The notes under the pieces: model-generated
Database searches by the model: none
The model's input: the letters and a program-made list of their open reading frames with translations, nothing else
Told to the model about the DNA's origin: nothing
Assembly: GCA_026193435.1 (NCBI GenBank)
Contig: JAPHUN010000013.1
Coordinates: 1-8,366, forward strand
Length of the DNA: 8,366 nucleotides
Direction: 5' to 3'
Source: Chlorobium sp.
GTDB taxonomy: Bacteria; Bacteroidota; Chlorobiia; Chlorobiales; Chlorobiaceae
Shown here: one piece after another, positions 7,041-8,366 of the stretch
Layout of the letters: every line of letters starts with the position of its first letter
Position numbering within the stretch: position 1 is the stretch's first letter
Position numbers and translations under genes: made by a program

Positions 7041-8366
7041 TTGAGTTTACACCACCTCGAAATTCTACACAACGCGCTTGACAGGATGAAGACAAGCGCT
7101 CCCTGTTCGTCTTACTTCATTCCGAAAATCTGGCAGGAGAAGAGTATCGGAATTCGAGAAGTCGATCCCGTAAAATACTATAAAGAAAGTATTGAGCAGC
7201 TGCTCTCCACAAAGCCTGAGCCGCCATCCGGGAAAAGCGTTTCAGCTGAAGAATGGACCCGGAAAAGCGTTGTCTATAACCTGTTTGTGCGTCTCACCAC
7301 CGCATTTGATCACAACGGTGACGGAGCCGTATCAACCGCTCCTCTCGTCTGCGGGTTTCGTGAAACCGGAACGTTTCTCAAATCAATCGCCCTGCTGCCT
7401 TACCTCGCGCGTCTCGGCATCAATACCATCTATCTGCTGCCGGTAACACTACCCGGAAAAGTAAACAGGAAAGGGAACCTCGGCTCCCCTTACGCCGTAA
7501 AAAACCCTTATGAGATTGACCCTCTTCTGGCTGAACCGGCGCTCGGCCTCTCTCCGGACACGGAATTAAAGGCGTTTATGGAAGCCGCGCATCTCATGGG
7601 AATGAAGGTGGTTTTTGAATTTGTTTTCAGAACATCATCGGTTGACAGCGACTGGGTTGAAAAACATCCGGACTGGTACTACTGGCTGCGGTCCTCTCCG
7701 GAAGGGTCGGTTCCCGCCTCATACGCTCCGCCGCTTTTTGATCAGGAAACGCTCAATACAATCTACGAGAATGTCGATAAGCACGACCTGTCAGATCTGC
7801 CTGAACCGTCAGCGAATTTCAGAGAACAGTTCACCACTGCTCCCCGGCAGGTCATCATTTCCGACCGGGAAGTCAGAGGCAAAGCCCCTGACGGCTCAAC
7901 ATGCGTTGTCGCAAGCGCTTTCTCAGACTGGCCCCCTGACGACAATCAACCACCATGGACGGATGTCGCCTATCTGAAGCTGCACCGGCACGAATCGTTC
8001 AACTATATCGCATACAATACGATACGTATGTACGACACAGCTCTCGACCGCCCGGAACATAGCAACATGGAGCTGTGGAACACCATCGCGGGCATTATCC
8101 CCTACTTCCAGAAGCACTATGCCATCAATGGCGCGATGATTGACATGGGCCACGCTCTTCCGTCCTCTCTGAAAACCTCCATAGTAGAGAATGCGCGAAA
8201 GCATGACCCTCATTTCGCATTCTGGGATGAAAACTTCGATCCATCACCATCCATACGGGCCGAAGGCTTCAACGCCGTGTTCGGCTCCCTCCCCTTTGTC
8301 ATCCAGGACCCGATATATATCAGGGGGCTGCTGAACTATCTGAATAAAACCGGAGTGGTCGTTCCA
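7041..8366 (+). CDS. GH13-like (alpha-amylase superfamily) protein, N-terminal 442 residues, 3' end outside window
   Basis: The frame is open from 6972 to the right edge. I place the start at TTG 7041, which gives a helical N-terminus ([16 protein letters not shown]); ATG 7086 is the alternative. After a lead-in of about 75 residues, a TIM-barrel begins with [10 protein letters not shown] and an EF-hand-like Ca2+ loop DHNGDG (90-95). [11 protein letters not shown] (125-135) is the GH13 strand carrying xxPV. The region I equivalent reads VVFEFVFRT (190-198), followed by HPDWYYWL (209-216). Region II is [11 protein letters not shown] (364-374) with putative nucleophile Asp368, and region III is FWDENF (394-399) with acid/base Glu397. 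Region IV lies beyond the window. The layout resembles GlgE-like and related glucan-active proteins, so a glycogen or maltodextrin role is plausible but unproven. No signal peptide is seen. Two usually conserved residues differ (Asp to Glu at 193; Arg to Met at 366). Confidence 0.8.
   Translation, partial: MSLHHLEILHNALDRMKTSAPCSSYFIPKIWQEKSIGIREVDPVKYYKESIEQLLSTKPEPPSGKSVSAEEWTRKSVVYNLFVRLTTAFDHNGDGAVSTAPLVCGFRETGTFLKSIALLPYLARLGINTIYLLPVTLPGKVNRKGNLGSPYAVKNPYEIDPLLAEPALGLSPDTELKAFMEAAHLMGMKVVFEFVFRTSSVDSDWVEKHPDWYYWLRSSPEGSVPASYAPPLFDQETLNTIYENVDKHDLSDLPEPSANFREQFTTAPRQVIISDREVRGKAPDGSTCVVASAFSDWPPDDNQPPWTDVAYLKLHRHESFNYIAYNTIRMYDTALDRPEHSNMELWNTIAGIIPYFQKHYAINGAMIDMGHALPSSLKTSIVENARKHDPHFAFWDENFDPSPSIRAEGFNAVFGSLPFVIQDPIYIRGLLNYLNKTGVVVP

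Overview
The window reads as an ordinary chromosomal housekeeping segment, probably from a green sulfur bacterium (Chlorobiaceae) or a close relative. I infer this from the overall look of the proteins: a chromosomal single-domain ArsA-like ATPase, a YghO-like acyltransferase, a DUF2892 protein, and a large atypical GH13-like protein next to truA. Base composition is close to half G+C by eye, and Shine-Dalgarno motifs are mostly weak. I could not run a search, so the lineage is a guess.

Layout. Positions 1-202 hold the 3' end of a plus-strand ABC ATPase. It converges on a minus-strand block covering 260-6956. In transcription order (right to left) that block is: truA (tRNA pseudouridine synthase); a GTG-started, four-LysM, MltD-type lytic transglycosylase; an ArsA/Get3-family ATPase closed by a clear bidirectional terminator; a class I-alpha DAHP synthase; a 67-residue DUF2892 membrane protein; and a large GNAT-like protein. 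After an 84-bp divergent gap, a plus-strand gene for a GH13-like protein starts near 7041 and runs off the right edge with 442 codons visible.

How the genes work together. They do not form one pathway. The terminator at 2837-2868 separates the arsA-like gene from the DAHP synthase / DUF2892 / GNAT group, which is tightly spaced (gaps of 58 and 20 nt) and may be one operon, with a possible weak terminator right after the DAHP synthase gene. The truA-transglycosylase gap (122 nt) and transglycosylase-arsA gap (224 nt) suggest partly independent transcription.

I see no phage, transposon, CRISPR, toxin-antitoxin or tRNA gene. The points most worth a second look are the altered catalytic-region residues in the GH13-like protein, the ArsA-like ATPase with only one cysteine and an altered switch II, and the tandem DNA repeats and serine-codon run in the transglycosylase. 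I found no convincing previously undescribed system.
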